DNA of 64,000 bases from Vreelandella alkaliphila (GCF_016107625.1 NZ_JABASV010000014.1:1-64000); one strand, 5' to 3'. Positions 7,839 to 17,897 are shown, numbered from the stretch's first letter. Made by a program: numbers and translations. Notes: generated from the letters alone by a model not told the origin.

Positions 7839-9071
7839 ATGCATTTATCACGTCATTTCGCTATTTCTGTGCTATCGGCTGCGGTCATTACGGCTAGCTA
7901 TGCGCCCAGCGTAGCCGCCAATGAAGGTATTTCAGATAATGAAATCCGTATTGGTTATCTAGCTGATATGTCAGGCGTTTATCGCGATCCCATAGGCCCA
8001 TTAGGGCAAGACGCCATTGAGATGGCAATTGAAGATATTGGCGGCAGCGTACACGGTGCCCAAGTTGTCGTCTTTAGTGCTGATGATCGCAATAGCCCTG
8101 ATGTTGGCTCAAGCGTGGTGCGTGAATGGATTGATGAACGCAATGTCGACATGGTCACTGGCTTAGTGGCTTCATCGGTTACATTAGCAGCAGTAGGCTT
8201 GTTAGAAGAGGCGGATAAACTTGGCTTAGTGAACGGCGCTGTTTCTTCGAGTGTCACTAACGAGCACTGCTCTCCTAACCATATTCACTGGGTTTACGAT
8301 ACTTGGGCGATGTCCAATGGCACGGCAAAGGCAATTACTCAGGAAGGCTATAAAAACTGGTATTTACTCAGTGCCGACTACTCGTTTGGTCATGCGCTTG
8401 AAGCAGATGTAGAGCGGGTGGTCACGGAGAATGGTGGAACGATAGTAGGTAGCGCACGACACCCCTTTCCGAACAGTGACTTTTCCTCTTTTATGCTGCA
8501 GGCCCAGGCATCGGGCGCTGATGTAATTGCCCTCAATAATGCTGGTGGTGACACCATCAATGCCGTTCAAACGGCAGGCGAATTTGGCATTACTCAAGCC
8601 GGGCAGATTCTAGCCGGCATGGTGCTGTTCAGTACTGATATACGCAGCATTGGCCTGGAGAACGCTCAAGGGCTGCAGTTTACTAAAGCATGGTATTACG
8701 ACTTAACTGATGAAACGCGTGCCTGGGCAGAGCGTTTCCGTGAGCGCACCGGCAGCATGCCGACCATGGTGCATGCAGGGCTCTATTCCAGCACCCGCCA
8801 CTATTTAGAAGCCATTGAGGCCGCGGGAACAGACGACACGCAAACCGTTCGTCAGCAGATGCTCGATACCCCCATTAACGATGTTTTTGCAACGAACGGC
8901 TACATTCGTGAGGACGGCCGTATGGTGCATGACATGTATCTCGTTGAAGTGAAAACACCGGAAGAGTCAGTTGATGAGGATGACCTCTTCAGAGTTGTGC
9001 GCACTATTCCCGCCGAGGAAGCATTCCGGCCACTTTCTGAAAGCGTTTGCCCACTCGTCAACAATTCGTAA
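7839..9071 (+). CDS. Periplasmic solute-binding protein, branched-chain amino acid/amide type
   Basis: About 410 aa. A signal peptide (cleavage near SVAA-NEG, residue 27) leads into a type I periplasmic binding fold (Peripla_BP_5/6: IRIGYLADMSGVYRDPIGPLG...). Such proteins feed LivHMGF-type or urea/amide ABC transporters. GTG 7830 is in frame but forms part of the ribosome site (ACAGGTG) for ATG 7839, so I start there. No permease or ATPase gene lies in the cluster. The gene heads a plus-strand run of acyl-CoA metabolism genes, so its ligand may be the acid degraded by them, or a CoA-ester precursor. That link is inference. Confidence 0.85.
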   Translation: MHLSRHFAISVLSAAVITASYAPSVAANEGISDNEIRIGYLADMSGVYRDPIGPLGQDAIEMAIEDIGGSVHGAQVVVFSADDRNSPDVGSSVVREWIDERNVDMVTGLVASSVTLAAVGLLEEADKLGLVNGAVSSSVTNEHCSPNHIHWVYDTWAMSNGTAKAITQEGYKNWYLLSADYSFGHALEADVERVVTENGGTIVGSARHPFPNSDFSSFMLQAQASGADVIALNNAGGDTINAVQTAGEFGITQAGQILAGMVLFSTDIRSIGLENAQGLQFTKAWYYDLTDETRAWAERFRERTGSMPTMVHAGLYSSTRHYLEAIEAAGTDDTQTVRQQMLDTPINDVFATNGYIREDGRMVHDMYLVEVKTPEESVDEDDLFRVVRTIPAEEAFRPLSESVCPLVNNS

Positions 9072-9112
9072 AACGCTGAAGCCCTAACAACACATAACAA
9101 TAAGGACTTGGC

Positions 9113-10669
9113 ATGGAACAGACATCCTTAATTCATCGTAATACGATTGGCGCTGCGCTAAACCGCAGCGCTCGCAAATATTCTCAACAACTCGCACTAA
9201 CGTTTGGTGAGCGAACCTGGAGCTATCAATCGCTTAACGATGCCGCTAACAGCGTAGCTAGTGGTTTGTTAGCGGCCGGTCTTTCTCCTGGGGATCGGTT
9301 GGCGGTATATGGTAAAAACTCAGATGCCTATGTCATTGCCTGGCTTGCTGCCACTAAAGCGGGCTTAGTACATGTGCCTATTAACTTTGCGCTAAGTAGT
9401 GATGAACTGCGCTATATCCTTGAGCAGTCCGGGGCGAAAGGAGTGCTAAGCGATAGTTCGTTAGCTGACAAAGTTCAGGAGGCAACCCAAGGTTTAGCAT
9501 TAACGGTCAATGGAACACTGCATGCTGATCAACAAGATATCCAGTTGGGTCGTTTTGATGTCTTGGCTTATGTGCATTCCTCGCCATCAACAAGGGAGCC
9601 AGCGGTCGCCGTAGAGGGAAGTAGTCTGGCACAGCTGCTCTATACCTCTGGTACAACCGCAGCGCCTAAAGCGGCAATGATGACCCACCAAGCGCTGATG
9701 GCGGAATATATGGCCTGTATGGTGGAGTTGGATATCAAAGGAAGTGACGCCATGTTGGCCGCTCTTCCGCTTTACCACTCGGCACAAATGCATGTTTTTT
9801 TGATGCCGGCTTTACTACTGGGCGCCCCCATTCATTTGCTTGAAGCACCGCTTCCGGATAGCTGTCTGGCGGCGATTGCCGAACAAAAAATCGTATCGTT
9901 CTTTGCGCCGCCCACGGTGTGGATCAGCTTGCTACGTCATCCTGACGTTGATCAGTTTGATTTAACCTCGCTCAAGAAGGCGTACTACGGCGCCTCGATC
10001 ATGCCGGTGCCTGTTTTGGAAGAGATGCAGCAGCGCTTCTCCAGTGTTGGTTTATATAACTGCTATGGGCAGAGTGAAATTGCCCCCTTGGCAACGGTAT
10101 TACGTCCAGATGAGCATGCTGAGCGTCCTGCGTCGGCGGGGCGGCCGATACTTACGGTGGAAACACGCATTGTTGATTTGGAAATGAACGATGTTGACTC
10201 GGGCGAGCATGGCGAGATTGTCCATCGTTCGCCGCAGTTAATGATGGGCTACTGGGATAAGCCGGAGATGACCGCTGAGTCCTTCCAAGGCGGCTGGTTT
10301 CACTCTGGTGATGTGGGCTACTTCGATGAAGCAGGCTACTTATATGTCGTGGACCGGATTAAAGACGTTATCAATACGGGGGGCGTGTTGGTTGCCAGCC
10401 GTGAGGTGGAAGAGGCGCTGTTTAAGCACTCGGCTATTTCGGAAGTAGCGGTGGTGGGGCTGCCTGACGAAAAGTGGATTGAAGCGATTACCGCCGTCGT
10501 TGTGGTGAAAGAGGGGCAAGTGGCTAGCGAGGATGAGCTCATCCAACATGTCAAAAGCTTGATTGCACCCTACAAAGTTCCTAAGCGTGTGGTGTTTGCA
10601 GAGGCTCTGCCAAAAAGCACCGCAGGTAAAATTCTTAAACGTCACCTGCGCAAAGACCTAAAGGAGTGA
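9113..10669 (+). CDS. Acyl-CoA synthetase (AMP-forming), FadD-like
   Basis: 518 aa. An ANL-superfamily ligase that activates a carboxylic acid to its CoA thioester with ATP. Motifs: P-loop-like LLYTSGTTAAPKAAM near residue 180, YNCYGQSEIAP near 320, the hinge HSGDVGYFDEAGYLYVVDRIKDVI near 400, and the catalytic lysine in PKSTAGKILKR at the end. Which acid is used cannot be read off. Its stop overlaps the ribosome site of the following acyl-CoA dehydrogenase gene, so the two are coupled. Confidence 0.9.
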   Translation: MEQTSLIHRNTIGAALNRSARKYSQQLALTFGERTWSYQSLNDAANSVASGLLAAGLSPGDRLAVYGKNSDAYVIAWLAATKAGLVHVPINFALSSDELRYILEQSGAKGVLSDSSLADKVQEATQGLALTVNGTLHADQQDIQLGRFDVLAYVHSSPSTREPAVAVEGSSLAQLLYTSGTTAAPKAAMMTHQALMAEYMACMVELDIKGSDAMLAALPLYHSAQMHVFLMPALLLGAPIHLLEAPLPDSCLAAIAEQKIVSFFAPPTVWISLLRHPDVDQFDLTSLKKAYYGASIMPVPVLEEMQQRFSSVGLYNCYGQSEIAPLATVLRPDEHAERPASAGRPILTVETRIVDLEMNDVDSGEHGEIVHRSPQLMMGYWDKPEMTAESFQGGWFHSGDVGYFDEAGYLYVVDRIKDVINTGGVLVASREVEEALFKHSAISEVAVVGLPDEKWIEAITAVVVVKEGQVASEDELIQHVKSLIAPYKVPKRVVFAEALPKSTAGKILKRHLRKDLKE

Positions 10670-10671
10670 GC

Positions 10672-11814
10672 ATGGACGAGCAAACACAGGCGCTGTTTCA
10701 TGACATGATCAGCCGCTGCTTAGCGCAGGAAGTGGCGCCTTTCTATGACCAGTGGGAAGCGGACGGTGAAATACCGCGCTCTTTATGGCTAGCGCTGGGT
10801 GCCGCTGGTCTATTGGGGATTGATCTTGATGAGACCTATGGTGGCTCAGGTGCCGATATTGCCATCACCCAACGGGCACTGGAGGAGATGTCTCGGCAAG
10901 GGTTTGGTGGGCTAGCCAGCGCTTACAATATTCACGCCAATATCGTGATGCCTTACCTGCAAAATTTAGCCACTGATGAACAGCGCGAAACCTGGCTGCC
11001 CCGCATGGCAAGCGGGGAGTGGTTGGGGGCGATTGCCATGAGCGAGCCGCATGCTGGCAGTGACTTGGCAGCGATGAAAACCCGCGCCACCAAAACAGCC
11101 GATGGGTGGCTACTCAACGGCAGCAAGCTGTTTATTACCAATGGCCAAGTGGCCGATCTCGTTATTGTCTGTGCAAAAACAGACCCCAGTGCAGGTGCAA
11201 AAGGGGTCTCGCTGTTTTTGGTCGATACGTCACTTCCTGGTTTTTCCCGTGGCAAGCCCATTAAGAAAATTGGCCAGCACGCCAGCGATACGGCAGAGTT
11301 AGCATTTGACCAGCTGCAACTGCCTAACAGTGCCTTATTAGGGGAAGAGGGCGCTGGGTTTCGCTACCTAATGCAAGAGCTGCCCCGAGAGCGCTTAGGC
11401 GTAGGCGCGCAAGCGCTTGGCGCGGTAGAGGGCGCGTTGGCATTAACGCTTGATTACGTCACCCAACGTCACGCATTTGGTCAACGCGTGGCCGATTTTC
11501 AAAATACCCGCTTTACGCTGGCTGAGATCAAGGCACAGCTGGATGTCGCGCGTGCCTACTTCGATCAGTGCGTTAATAAGTACCGCCACGGCACGATGAC
11601 AAGTACCGAGGCCGCGATACTCAAATTACAGCTTAGCGAGCTGCAGTGTCGTGCTGTTGATCGGTGCCTTCAGCTGTTTGGTGGTTATGGTTACACCCAT
11701 GAATATCCCATTTCACGCTTCTATTTAGACGCACGTGTGCAAACTATTTACGCCGGTAGTTCTGAGATTATGAAAGAAGTGGTCGCACGCTCGCTGTTGG
11801 GCAAAGTGGCTTAA
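10672..11814 (+). CDS. Acyl-CoA dehydrogenase
   Basis: About 380 aa, a full-length FAD-dependent acyl-CoA dehydrogenase, the first oxidative step of beta-oxidation or of branched-chain acid breakdown. Seen: MSEPHAGSDLAAMKTRA, WLLNGSKLFITNG, RLGVGAQALGAVEGAL and the C-terminal LFGGYGYTHEYPISR...YAGSSEIMKE, with Glu and Arg positions of the short/medium-chain branch. GTG 10666 is in frame, but AAGGAG (10661-10666) is correctly spaced for ATG 10672. The 5' end sits two bases past the stop of the upstream ligase. Confidence 0.92.
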   Translation: MDEQTQALFHDMISRCLAQEVAPFYDQWEADGEIPRSLWLALGAAGLLGIDLDETYGGSGADIAITQRALEEMSRQGFGGLASAYNIHANIVMPYLQNLATDEQRETWLPRMASGEWLGAIAMSEPHAGSDLAAMKTRATKTADGWLLNGSKLFITNGQVADLVIVCAKTDPSAGAKGVSLFLVDTSLPGFSRGKPIKKIGQHASDTAELAFDQLQLPNSALLGEEGAGFRYLMQELPRERLGVGAQALGAVEGALALTLDYVTQRHAFGQRVADFQNTRFTLAEIKAQLDVARAYFDQCVNKYRHGTMTSTEAAILKLQLSELQCRAVDRCLQLFGGYGYTHEYPISRFYLDARVQTIYAGSSEIMKEVVARSLLGKVA

Positions 11815-11864
11815 GCGCTTTTCTTAAGTCCTTTTCCGCTGTGCGTCATTACTAAGGAGAGATT

Positions 11865-13052
11865 ATGCAACTGGATAGCGTTGTTATTGTAAGCGGTGCC
11901 CGCACCGCTATTGGCGGGTTTGGTGGGTCGCTCTCATCTTTCGCGCCCCATGAGTTAGGCACTATCACTGCCCAGGAAGCACTACGCCGTGCGGGCGTTG
12001 CTGGCGCTGATATCGACCACTCTGTGTATGGCCATATTATTACCACTAGCCCAGAAGATGCCTACCTTGCCCGCCATATTGCGTTGAGTGCGGGTGTGCC
12101 AAAAGAAGCCGGTGCCTTTAATGTTAACCGGCTATGTGGTTCCGGCGTGCAGGCAGTGATATCCGCTGCGCAGCAAATCGCTCTGGGCGACAGCCGCTTA
12201 GCATTGGCAGGTGGGGCTGAATCCATGTCGCGAGGTGCTTATCTACTGCCGCCCCAAGCACGCAATGGCATACGCCTAGGCGATGCCAATATCCAGGATC
12301 TTACCCTCGGTATTCTTAGTGACCCATTTGGCAGCGGACATATGGGCATGACCGCTGAAAATATCGCTAAGCAGTATGGCTTAAGTCGCGAGCAGCTCGA
12401 TCAGTTTGCGGTGGATAGCCATCGTAAGGCGGCAAAAGCCATTGCAGAAGGGCGTTTTGACGCACAAATCGTGCCTGTTGAGGTGACAAAAGGAAAACAG
12501 ACGGTTTCCTTTGCCCGTGATGAGCATGTGCGAGAAGGTGTTGAATTAAGCGATTTAGCCCGGCTTAAACCGGCCTTTAAAAAAGAGGGAATAGTAACGG
12601 CAGGAAACGCCTCTGGGATCAACGATGGCGCTGCGACCTTGGTGCTGGCGCATGCTGATGAAGCACAGCAGCGCAATTTAACGGTGAGGGCGCGACTTCG
12701 CGTGGCAACCACCGCCGGTGTGGAGCCTTCGGTAATGGGGTTAGGGCCAATCCCTGCGGTGAAACGCTGCCTCCAACAGGCAGGGCTGACGATCAATGAC
12801 ATTGATGTGATTGAGTCCAATGAAGCGTTCGCGGCACAAGCAATGGCGGTTGCCGATACGCTGGGTTTCCCATTGGAAAAACTCAACCCGAATGGTGGTG
12901 CGGTGGCGCTCGGTCATCCAGTAGGCGCGACCGGTGCCATCTTGATCCTAAAAGCCTTACACGAATTGGAGCGACGTCAGGGCCGCTATGGTTTGATCAC
13001 GCTGTGTATCGGCGGTGGGCAGGGCATTGCGCTGTTAATAGAGCGCGAATAA
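11865..13052 (+). CDS. Acetyl-CoA acyltransferase (thiolase)
   Basis: 395 aa. Thiolases cleave 3-ketoacyl-CoA, or condense acyl-CoAs. The nucleophile is Cys91 in VNRLCGSGVQ; the second half carries GGAVALGHPVGATG with the catalytic His and TLCIGGGQG with the second Cys. It is more like the acetoacetyl/beta-keto type (PhaA/BktB/AtoB) than FadA. AAGGAGAG precedes the ATG. It follows the dehydrogenase by 50 bases and precedes a second CoA ligase. Confidence 0.92.
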   Translation: MQLDSVVIVSGARTAIGGFGGSLSSFAPHELGTITAQEALRRAGVAGADIDHSVYGHIITTSPEDAYLARHIALSAGVPKEAGAFNVNRLCGSGVQAVISAAQQIALGDSRLALAGGAESMSRGAYLLPPQARNGIRLGDANIQDLTLGILSDPFGSGHMGMTAENIAKQYGLSREQLDQFAVDSHRKAAKAIAEGRFDAQIVPVEVTKGKQTVSFARDEHVREGVELSDLARLKPAFKKEGIVTAGNASGINDGAATLVLAHADEAQQRNLTVRARLRVATTAGVEPSVMGLGPIPAVKRCLQQAGLTINDIDVIESNEAFAAQAMAVADTLGFPLEKLNPNGGAVALGHPVGATGAILILKALHELERRQGRYGLITLCIGGGQGIALLIERE

Positions 13053-13089
13053 CAAACGGTTTTCCAATAACAATCGACAGGTGTGTTTT

Positions 13090-14757
13090 ATGTCTACGGT
13101 AACGCCAAAAATACTTCCTTCTACGCCGTCTGCGACTAGCTCGCCGCTGTTAATTAGCGACTTGCTGGAGTCTGGTGTTCGAATGGCGGGGAATAACCAG
13201 ATTGTTTATCGAGACCAGAGCCGTCATGACTATCAACGTTTTCGTGATCGGGTACATCAGCTTGCCCATACGCTAACAGCACAGGGCGTTCAGGCGGGTG
13301 ATGTGGTGGCGGTGCTGGACTGGGACAGCCATCGTTATTTAGAGTGCTTTTTTGCCATTCCAATGATTGGTGCCGTGCTACACACCGTCAACGTACGTTT
13401 GGCGCCTGAGCAAATTCACTACACGATGGAGCACGCTGAAGACGTCTTTGTGCTGGTGCATGAGGATTTCGTACCGCTACTGGAGCCACTTGCTGATCAA
13501 CTGCCCAACATACGCGGTTATCTACTTTGCCAAGAAGCGGTGAGTCAAGAAACACAAAGCACAGTCAGCACGTCGCTGCCATTAGTGGGTGAGTTTGAGG
13601 CGTTGTTAAGTGAGCAGCCAACTCATTACGAGTTCCCTATTTTTGATGAAAATGCAGTGGCTACGCTGTTCTATACCACGGGCACCACCGGCAACCCGAA
13701 AGGGGTGTTTTTTACCCACCGCCAATTAGTCCTGCACACACTAGGTGAAGCCAGTACCTTCCAAGCACCGGGTTGTGAATTGCTCAACCGTGACAAGGTA
13801 TACATGCCCATCACGCCGATGTTCCATGTGCACGCCTGGGGCGTGCCTTACACTGCCACGTTGATGGGGGCGACTCAGGTATACCCTGGCCGCTATGAGC
13901 CGGAAATGTTGGTCAAACTGCTGGTGAACGAAAAGGTCGATTTCTCCCACTGCGTGCCAACGCTGTTAAATATGGTGGTTAGCGCTGACGCTATCGCATC
14001 GAAAAAAATTGATTTAACCGGTTGGAAGGTGCTTGTGGGCGGCAGTGCGCTAACTCAAGCCCTGGCTAGCCGTGCTTGGTCACTCGGCATTGATACGCGA
14101 AGTGCCTACGGCATGTCAGAAACCTGTCCGCTGCTAACCGCTGATATTTTGCCTCAGGATGTTGCCGAAGCCGATTTTGAAGTGCAGCTTCCCTGGCGGT
14201 GTAAGGCTGGTTTACCCGTGCCCCTAGTGAAATTACAGGTGGTTGATGCCAATGGAGAACCGTTACCCCATGATGGCGTCAGTGTTGGTGAAGTGCGTGC
14301 TCAGGCACCCTGGTTAACCCAGGCTTACTACAAAGAAGAGAAACGCAGTGAGGAGCTTTGGCGGGATGGGTGGCTGCATACCGGTGATGTTGGCTCGATT
14401 GATGAGTATGGTTTCTTGGCCATTAGCGACCGTATTAAAGATGTCATCAAAACCGGTGGAGAGTGGCTCTCCTCACTTGAGCTGGAAAGCTATATTAGCC
14501 AATGCCCAGGTGTGGCGGAAGTGGCGGTAATTGGCGTTACAGATGATAAATGGGGTGAGCGGCCAGCAGCGCTCGTTGTCCCTAGCGATGTCAATAACCC
14601 ACCCACGGCAGAGGAAGTACAGGCGTTTATGGAGCAGTTCGTCGAGCAGGGCAGCATTAATCGCTGGGGTATTCCATCGTTGATTCGTTTCGTAGATGAA
14701 ATTCCTAAAACCAGTGTCGGTAAGCTGGATAAAAAGCGCATTCGCACTGAGATATAA
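13090..14757 (+). CDS. Fatty-acid-CoA ligase, AlkK-like
   Basis: About 555 aa, a second AMP-forming acyl-CoA synthetase, only distantly like the one at 9113. Motifs: LFYTTGTTGNPKGVFF near residue 198, AYGMSETCPLL near 340, HTGDVGSIDEYGFLAISDRIKDVIKTGGEW near 430 and PKTSVGKLDKKRIR at the end. The overall pattern resembles medium-chain ligases of the AlkK type. GTG 13081 is part of the ribosome-site region (ACAGGTG) of ATG 13090. It is the last gene of the cluster and ends three bases before the convergent AraC-type regulator. Confidence 0.9.
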   Translation: MSTVTPKILPSTPSATSSPLLISDLLESGVRMAGNNQIVYRDQSRHDYQRFRDRVHQLAHTLTAQGVQAGDVVAVLDWDSHRYLECFFAIPMIGAVLHTVNVRLAPEQIHYTMEHAEDVFVLVHEDFVPLLEPLADQLPNIRGYLLCQEAVSQETQSTVSTSLPLVGEFEALLSEQPTHYEFPIFDENAVATLFYTTGTTGNPKGVFFTHRQLVLHTLGEASTFQAPGCELLNRDKVYMPITPMFHVHAWGVPYTATLMGATQVYPGRYEPEMLVKLLVNEKVDFSHCVPTLLNMVVSADAIASKKIDLTGWKVLVGGSALTQALASRAWSLGIDTRSAYGMSETCPLLTADILPQDVAEADFEVQLPWRCKAGLPVPLVKLQVVDANGEPLPHDGVSVGEVRAQAPWLTQAYYKEEKRSEELWRDGWLHTGDVGSIDEYGFLAISDRIKDVIKTGGEWLSSLELESYISQCPGVAEVAVIGVTDDKWGERPAALVVPSDVNNPPTAEEVQAFMEQFVEQGSINRWGIPSLIRFVDEIPKTSVGKLDKKRIRTEI

Positions 14758-14760
14758 ACG

Positions 14761-15774
14761 CTAGCGTTTTATGCCCGCCGTTTGTGCCTTGCGGTAAGCG
14801 GCGGGTGAATCTCCTGTCCACTGTTTAAACGCTCGGCTAAGACAAGCAAGGTCTTCAAATCCTAGTTTTTCTGCGATGGTTGTCAGTGGTTGTGTGCTGC
14901 GAGTGAGTGCTTGAATGGCATAGTCGCGACGGTATTCGTCTTTAACCGCCTGGAAATGAGTACCTTCAAGTTTCAAGTGTCTTGAGAGTGTCCGCACGGA
15001 CATATGTAGCGCATCTGCCACATGCTGAACCGTGCATGAGGTGGGTAAGTGGCGGCTAAGATGTTCGCGAACGCGGTGAGTAATCAAACGATCTTCAAAA
15101 GAGACGTAGAACCAGTCAGCCGGTGCGCGTTGTAGAAATGCGCCAAGATGCTGTTTCGTTTGGCGTATGGGGTGGTTGAGAAACACCTTATCAAAGTAAA
15201 CAGCTGTTTGCGGTTGATCAAATTTTAGCTTGCCGGGATAGAAGTAGAGATAGTCAGCACTGTGAGCAGGTTGGGCGTAGCCGCACTCCATCAAGATAGG
15301 TGGAATTTTGCGTGCGATCATCCAGGAGGCGATACCGTGAAACAGTTTCAACATCAATTCATGAATCAATATTCGACTGCCGCGAAGCGGGGCGCGTTCT
15401 TCAAGCGCCATCCGAGCAAATTCGCCTTCAATAGTAAAGTCGTAGCCGAAATCATCTAAGAGAATGCGAAAAAACTGCGTATAGCGATGAAGCGCAACAT
15501 GCAGCGTTGGTGCATCTAGCAAGCTCAAGCACAGCAGCTTTAGTGTTCCACAGCGTAGCGGCCTGGAGAAAAAGCAGGGTGTTTCATCATCTAGCTCAAG
15601 GGCAAGGAGGCGGTAAAGCTCGGCAAACTGCTCAACAGTGACTCGGCCGTTCGGTGCGCTGAGTAGAAAGGGGGAAATTCCAGCAAGCTCTAGGTAGCGG
15701 ACAGGGGAATGCTCAGTGGCGGGTAAGCCACACAGTAGTTCGTTCACAAAGTGCATTGAGACGGTAACGGTCAC
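14761..15774 (-). CDS. AraC-family regulator, OruR/ArabR type
   Basis: 337 aa. The N-terminal two thirds form the long effector domain found in OruR/VqsM-type regulators (PVRYLELAGISPFLL..., VEQFAELYRLLAL). Residues about 235-335 hold the double helix-turn-helix (VQHVADALHMSVRTLSRHL, ...IAEKLGFEDLACLSRAFKQWTG). Start GTG 15774 is the longest; ATG 15756 would be six residues shorter, and neither has a clear ribosome site. Convergent position directly after the acyl-CoA cluster suggests it regulates it. Confidence 0.9.
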   Translation of the reverse strand: MTVTVSMHFVNELLCGLPATEHSPVRYLELAGISPFLLSAPNGRVTVEQFAELYRLLALELDDETPCFFSRPLRCGTLKLLCLSLLDAPTLHVALHRYTQFFRILLDDFGYDFTIEGEFARMALEERAPLRGSRILIHELMLKLFHGIASWMIARKIPPILMECGYAQPAHSADYLYFYPGKLKFDQPQTAVYFDKVFLNHPIRQTKQHLGAFLQRAPADWFYVSFEDRLITHRVREHLSRHLPTSCTVQHVADALHMSVRTLSRHLKLEGTHFQAVKDEYRRDYAIQALTRSTQPLTTIAEKLGFEDLACLSRAFKQWTGDSPAAYRKAQTAGIKR

Positions 15775-15927
15775 GATGTCAGCCCTAAACGAGTAGCTTG
15801 GCGCTACCTTGTTATTATCACGTGATGGTGGGACGTTAGCACGATGTGTCGTTTGGCTCTATAAGGGCTCTCCTTAACGCGAGCGCATGCGTTACACTGT
15901 GCGGCTCATGATGAAGGAGGACACTGC

Positions 15928-17847
15928 GTGACCTTGTTACGACTCGAACAGCTGCAACTCGCTTACGGCACCCAAGTACTGCTTAACCGCGCCGACCTAA
16001 CGGTTGAAAAAGGCGAGCGGCTGGCGCTGGTCGGGCGCAACGGCACCGGTAAATCAACGCTATTAAAACTGGTCGCGGGCGATATTCATGCCGATGATGG
16101 TTCCATTTGGCGTGCACCGGGCTTGAAGATTGGCGTATTGTCCCAGGAGCTGCCTGAATCCTCAGGCATGACGATTTTTGACATGGTCGCTCAGGGGCTG
16201 CCGGAAGCGGGGGAATTGCTTTCTGAATACCAGCATTTGATCAATGATCCAGACCCCGACATGAACCGCATGGCCAAGCTGCAAACCCGCATTGAGGCTA
16301 TCGACGGCTGGTCTTTCCATCAGAGCATTGACGTTGTACTCACCCGTTTAGGGTTACCCCCTGAAGCTGAAATGAGCGCGCTTTCCGGTGGCTGGCGCCG
16401 CCGTGTTGCGTTGGCGCGAGCATTGGTTTCTGAGCCGGATTTACTGCTTCTTGACGAGCCTACCAACCATCTCGATCTAGACACGATTGCTTGGTTGGAA
16501 GAGCAACTGCTGGCCTTCAACGGCGCGGTATTACTGATTACCCACGACCGTGCCTTTTTATCTAAGCTGGCCACCACGATCCTTGAGCTAGACCGAGGCA
16601 AGCTTGGCCGTTATCCCGGTAACTATGCAGAGTATCAAGAGCGTAAGCAGCACGAGCTTGAAGTAGAAGCGCGAGAAAATGCGCTTTTCGATAAAAAACT
16701 AGCCCAAGAAGAAGTCTGGATTCGTCAAGGCGTCAAAGCGCGGCGTACACGCAACGAAGGGCGTGTGCGTGAGCTTGAGCAGATGCGTTTGGAGCGTAGC
16801 CAGCGACGTGAACGTCAGGGGACTGCCAACCTCACTGTCGACAGCGGCGAGCGTACTGGTAAGCGGGTAGTCGAGCTGAAAGGCGTAACACAGCGCTTTG
16901 GTAATGATGTCATTCTGCGTGATGTGAATCTTGAAGTGATGCGCGGCGACCGTATTGGTTTTCTTGGTCGCAACGGTGCAGGTAAAACAACGCTGCTGAA
17001 AATCTTGCTCGGCGAGCTTGCTCCAACAGAAGGTAGTGTTCAGTTGGGGACCAATTTAAAGGTCGCTTATTTCGATCAATTGCGTGCAGGTTTAGAGCTG
17101 GAAAAAACCGTCTACGACAACGTCGCACAAGGCAGCGATCGGGTAACCGTTGGTGGAAAAGATCGCCACGTAATGAGCTACCTTCAGGATTTTCTATTCA
17201 CACCTGACCGTGTTCGACAGCCGGTGAAAGCCCTTTCCGGCGGTGAGTCCAACCGTCTGTTGTTAGCCAAGCTGTTTACTCAACCAGCCAACGTATTGGT
17301 GTTGGATGAGCCTACCAACGACTTGGACATGGAAACCCTGGAGCTGCTTGAAGAGCTGCTGCTGGACTTTGATGGCACGCTTCTACTGGTCTCTCACGAC
17401 CGAACATTTATGGATAACGTCGTGACCAGCATGCTGGCCTTTGAGGGCGAGGGTTATGTGCGTGAATACGTGGGTGGCTACACGGATTGGATTCGCCAAG
17501 GAGGTAAACTGCCGCCTGCTCCGTGGGAAGGCGCTGCCCGCCAGAACACTGAACCGACCAGCATTGCAGTTGAAAAAACGCCAGAGAAGCCGGTTGCTGA
17601 GCCCGTTAAGAAAACCGTTAAGCTCTCTTACAAAGTGCAGCGAGAGTTAGATGCCTTACCTGCGGAGATAGAGCGCCTTGAGAATGAAGTAGAGGCGTTA
17701 GAGCAAGAGATTGGCGACCCCGCTTTCTACCAGCAAGAAGCCAGTGCCGTTACAGCGAAATTGCAAGCGTTAGAAAACGTACAGCAAACACTTGAAACGG
17801 CAATGGAGCGTTGGATGGAGCTTGAGGCGATGGCTAGCGGTGACTGA
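15928..17847 (+). CDS. uup: ABC-F family ATPase Uup
   Basis: 639 aa, cytosolic, without membrane segments. Two ABC domains in tandem: Walker A GRNGTGKST near residue 38 and GRNGAGKTT near 350, signatures LSGGW and LSGGE, Walker B LLLLDEPTNHLDL and VLVLDEPTNDLDM. A charged linker of about 80 residues lies between them. The C-terminal coiled coil (DALPAEIERLENEVEALEQE) is typical of Uup, which acts on ribosomes and branched DNA intermediates and affects transposon excision. GTG start with AAGGAGG upstream. Confidence 0.94.
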   Translation: MTLLRLEQLQLAYGTQVLLNRADLTVEKGERLALVGRNGTGKSTLLKLVAGDIHADDGSIWRAPGLKIGVLSQELPESSGMTIFDMVAQGLPEAGELLSEYQHLINDPDPDMNRMAKLQTRIEAIDGWSFHQSIDVVLTRLGLPPEAEMSALSGGWRRRVALARALVSEPDLLLLDEPTNHLDLDTIAWLEEQLLAFNGAVLLITHDRAFLSKLATTILELDRGKLGRYPGNYAEYQERKQHELEVEARENALFDKKLAQEEVWIRQGVKARRTRNEGRVRELEQMRLERSQRRERQGTANLTVDSGERTGKRVVELKGVTQRFGNDVILRDVNLEVMRGDRIGFLGRNGAGKTTLLKILLGELAPTEGSVQLGTNLKVAYFDQLRAGLELEKTVYDNVAQGSDRVTVGGKDRHVMSYLQDFLFTPDRVRQPVKALSGGESNRLLLAKLFTQPANVLVLDEPTNDLDMETLELLEELLLDFDGTLLLVSHDRTFMDNVVTSMLAFEGEGYVREYVGGYTDWIRQGGKLPPAPWEGAARQNTEPTSIAVEKTPEKPVAEPVKKTVKLSYKVQRELDALPAEIERLENEVEALEQEIGDPAFYQQEASAVTAKLQALENVQQTLETAMERWMELEAMASGD

Positions 17848-17865
17848 CATCAGTATCGAATGAGT

Positions 17866-17888
17866 AAAGGCACCCAATGGGTGCCTTT
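17866..17888. terminator. Bidirectional intrinsic terminator between uup and the UspA gene
   Basis: AAAGGCACCC (17866-17875) pairs perfectly with GGGTGCCTTT (17879-17888) over a 3-base loop. It lies between convergent genes and has A and T flanks for both strands. Confidence 0.75.
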
Positions 17889-17897
17889 CTACATTGG

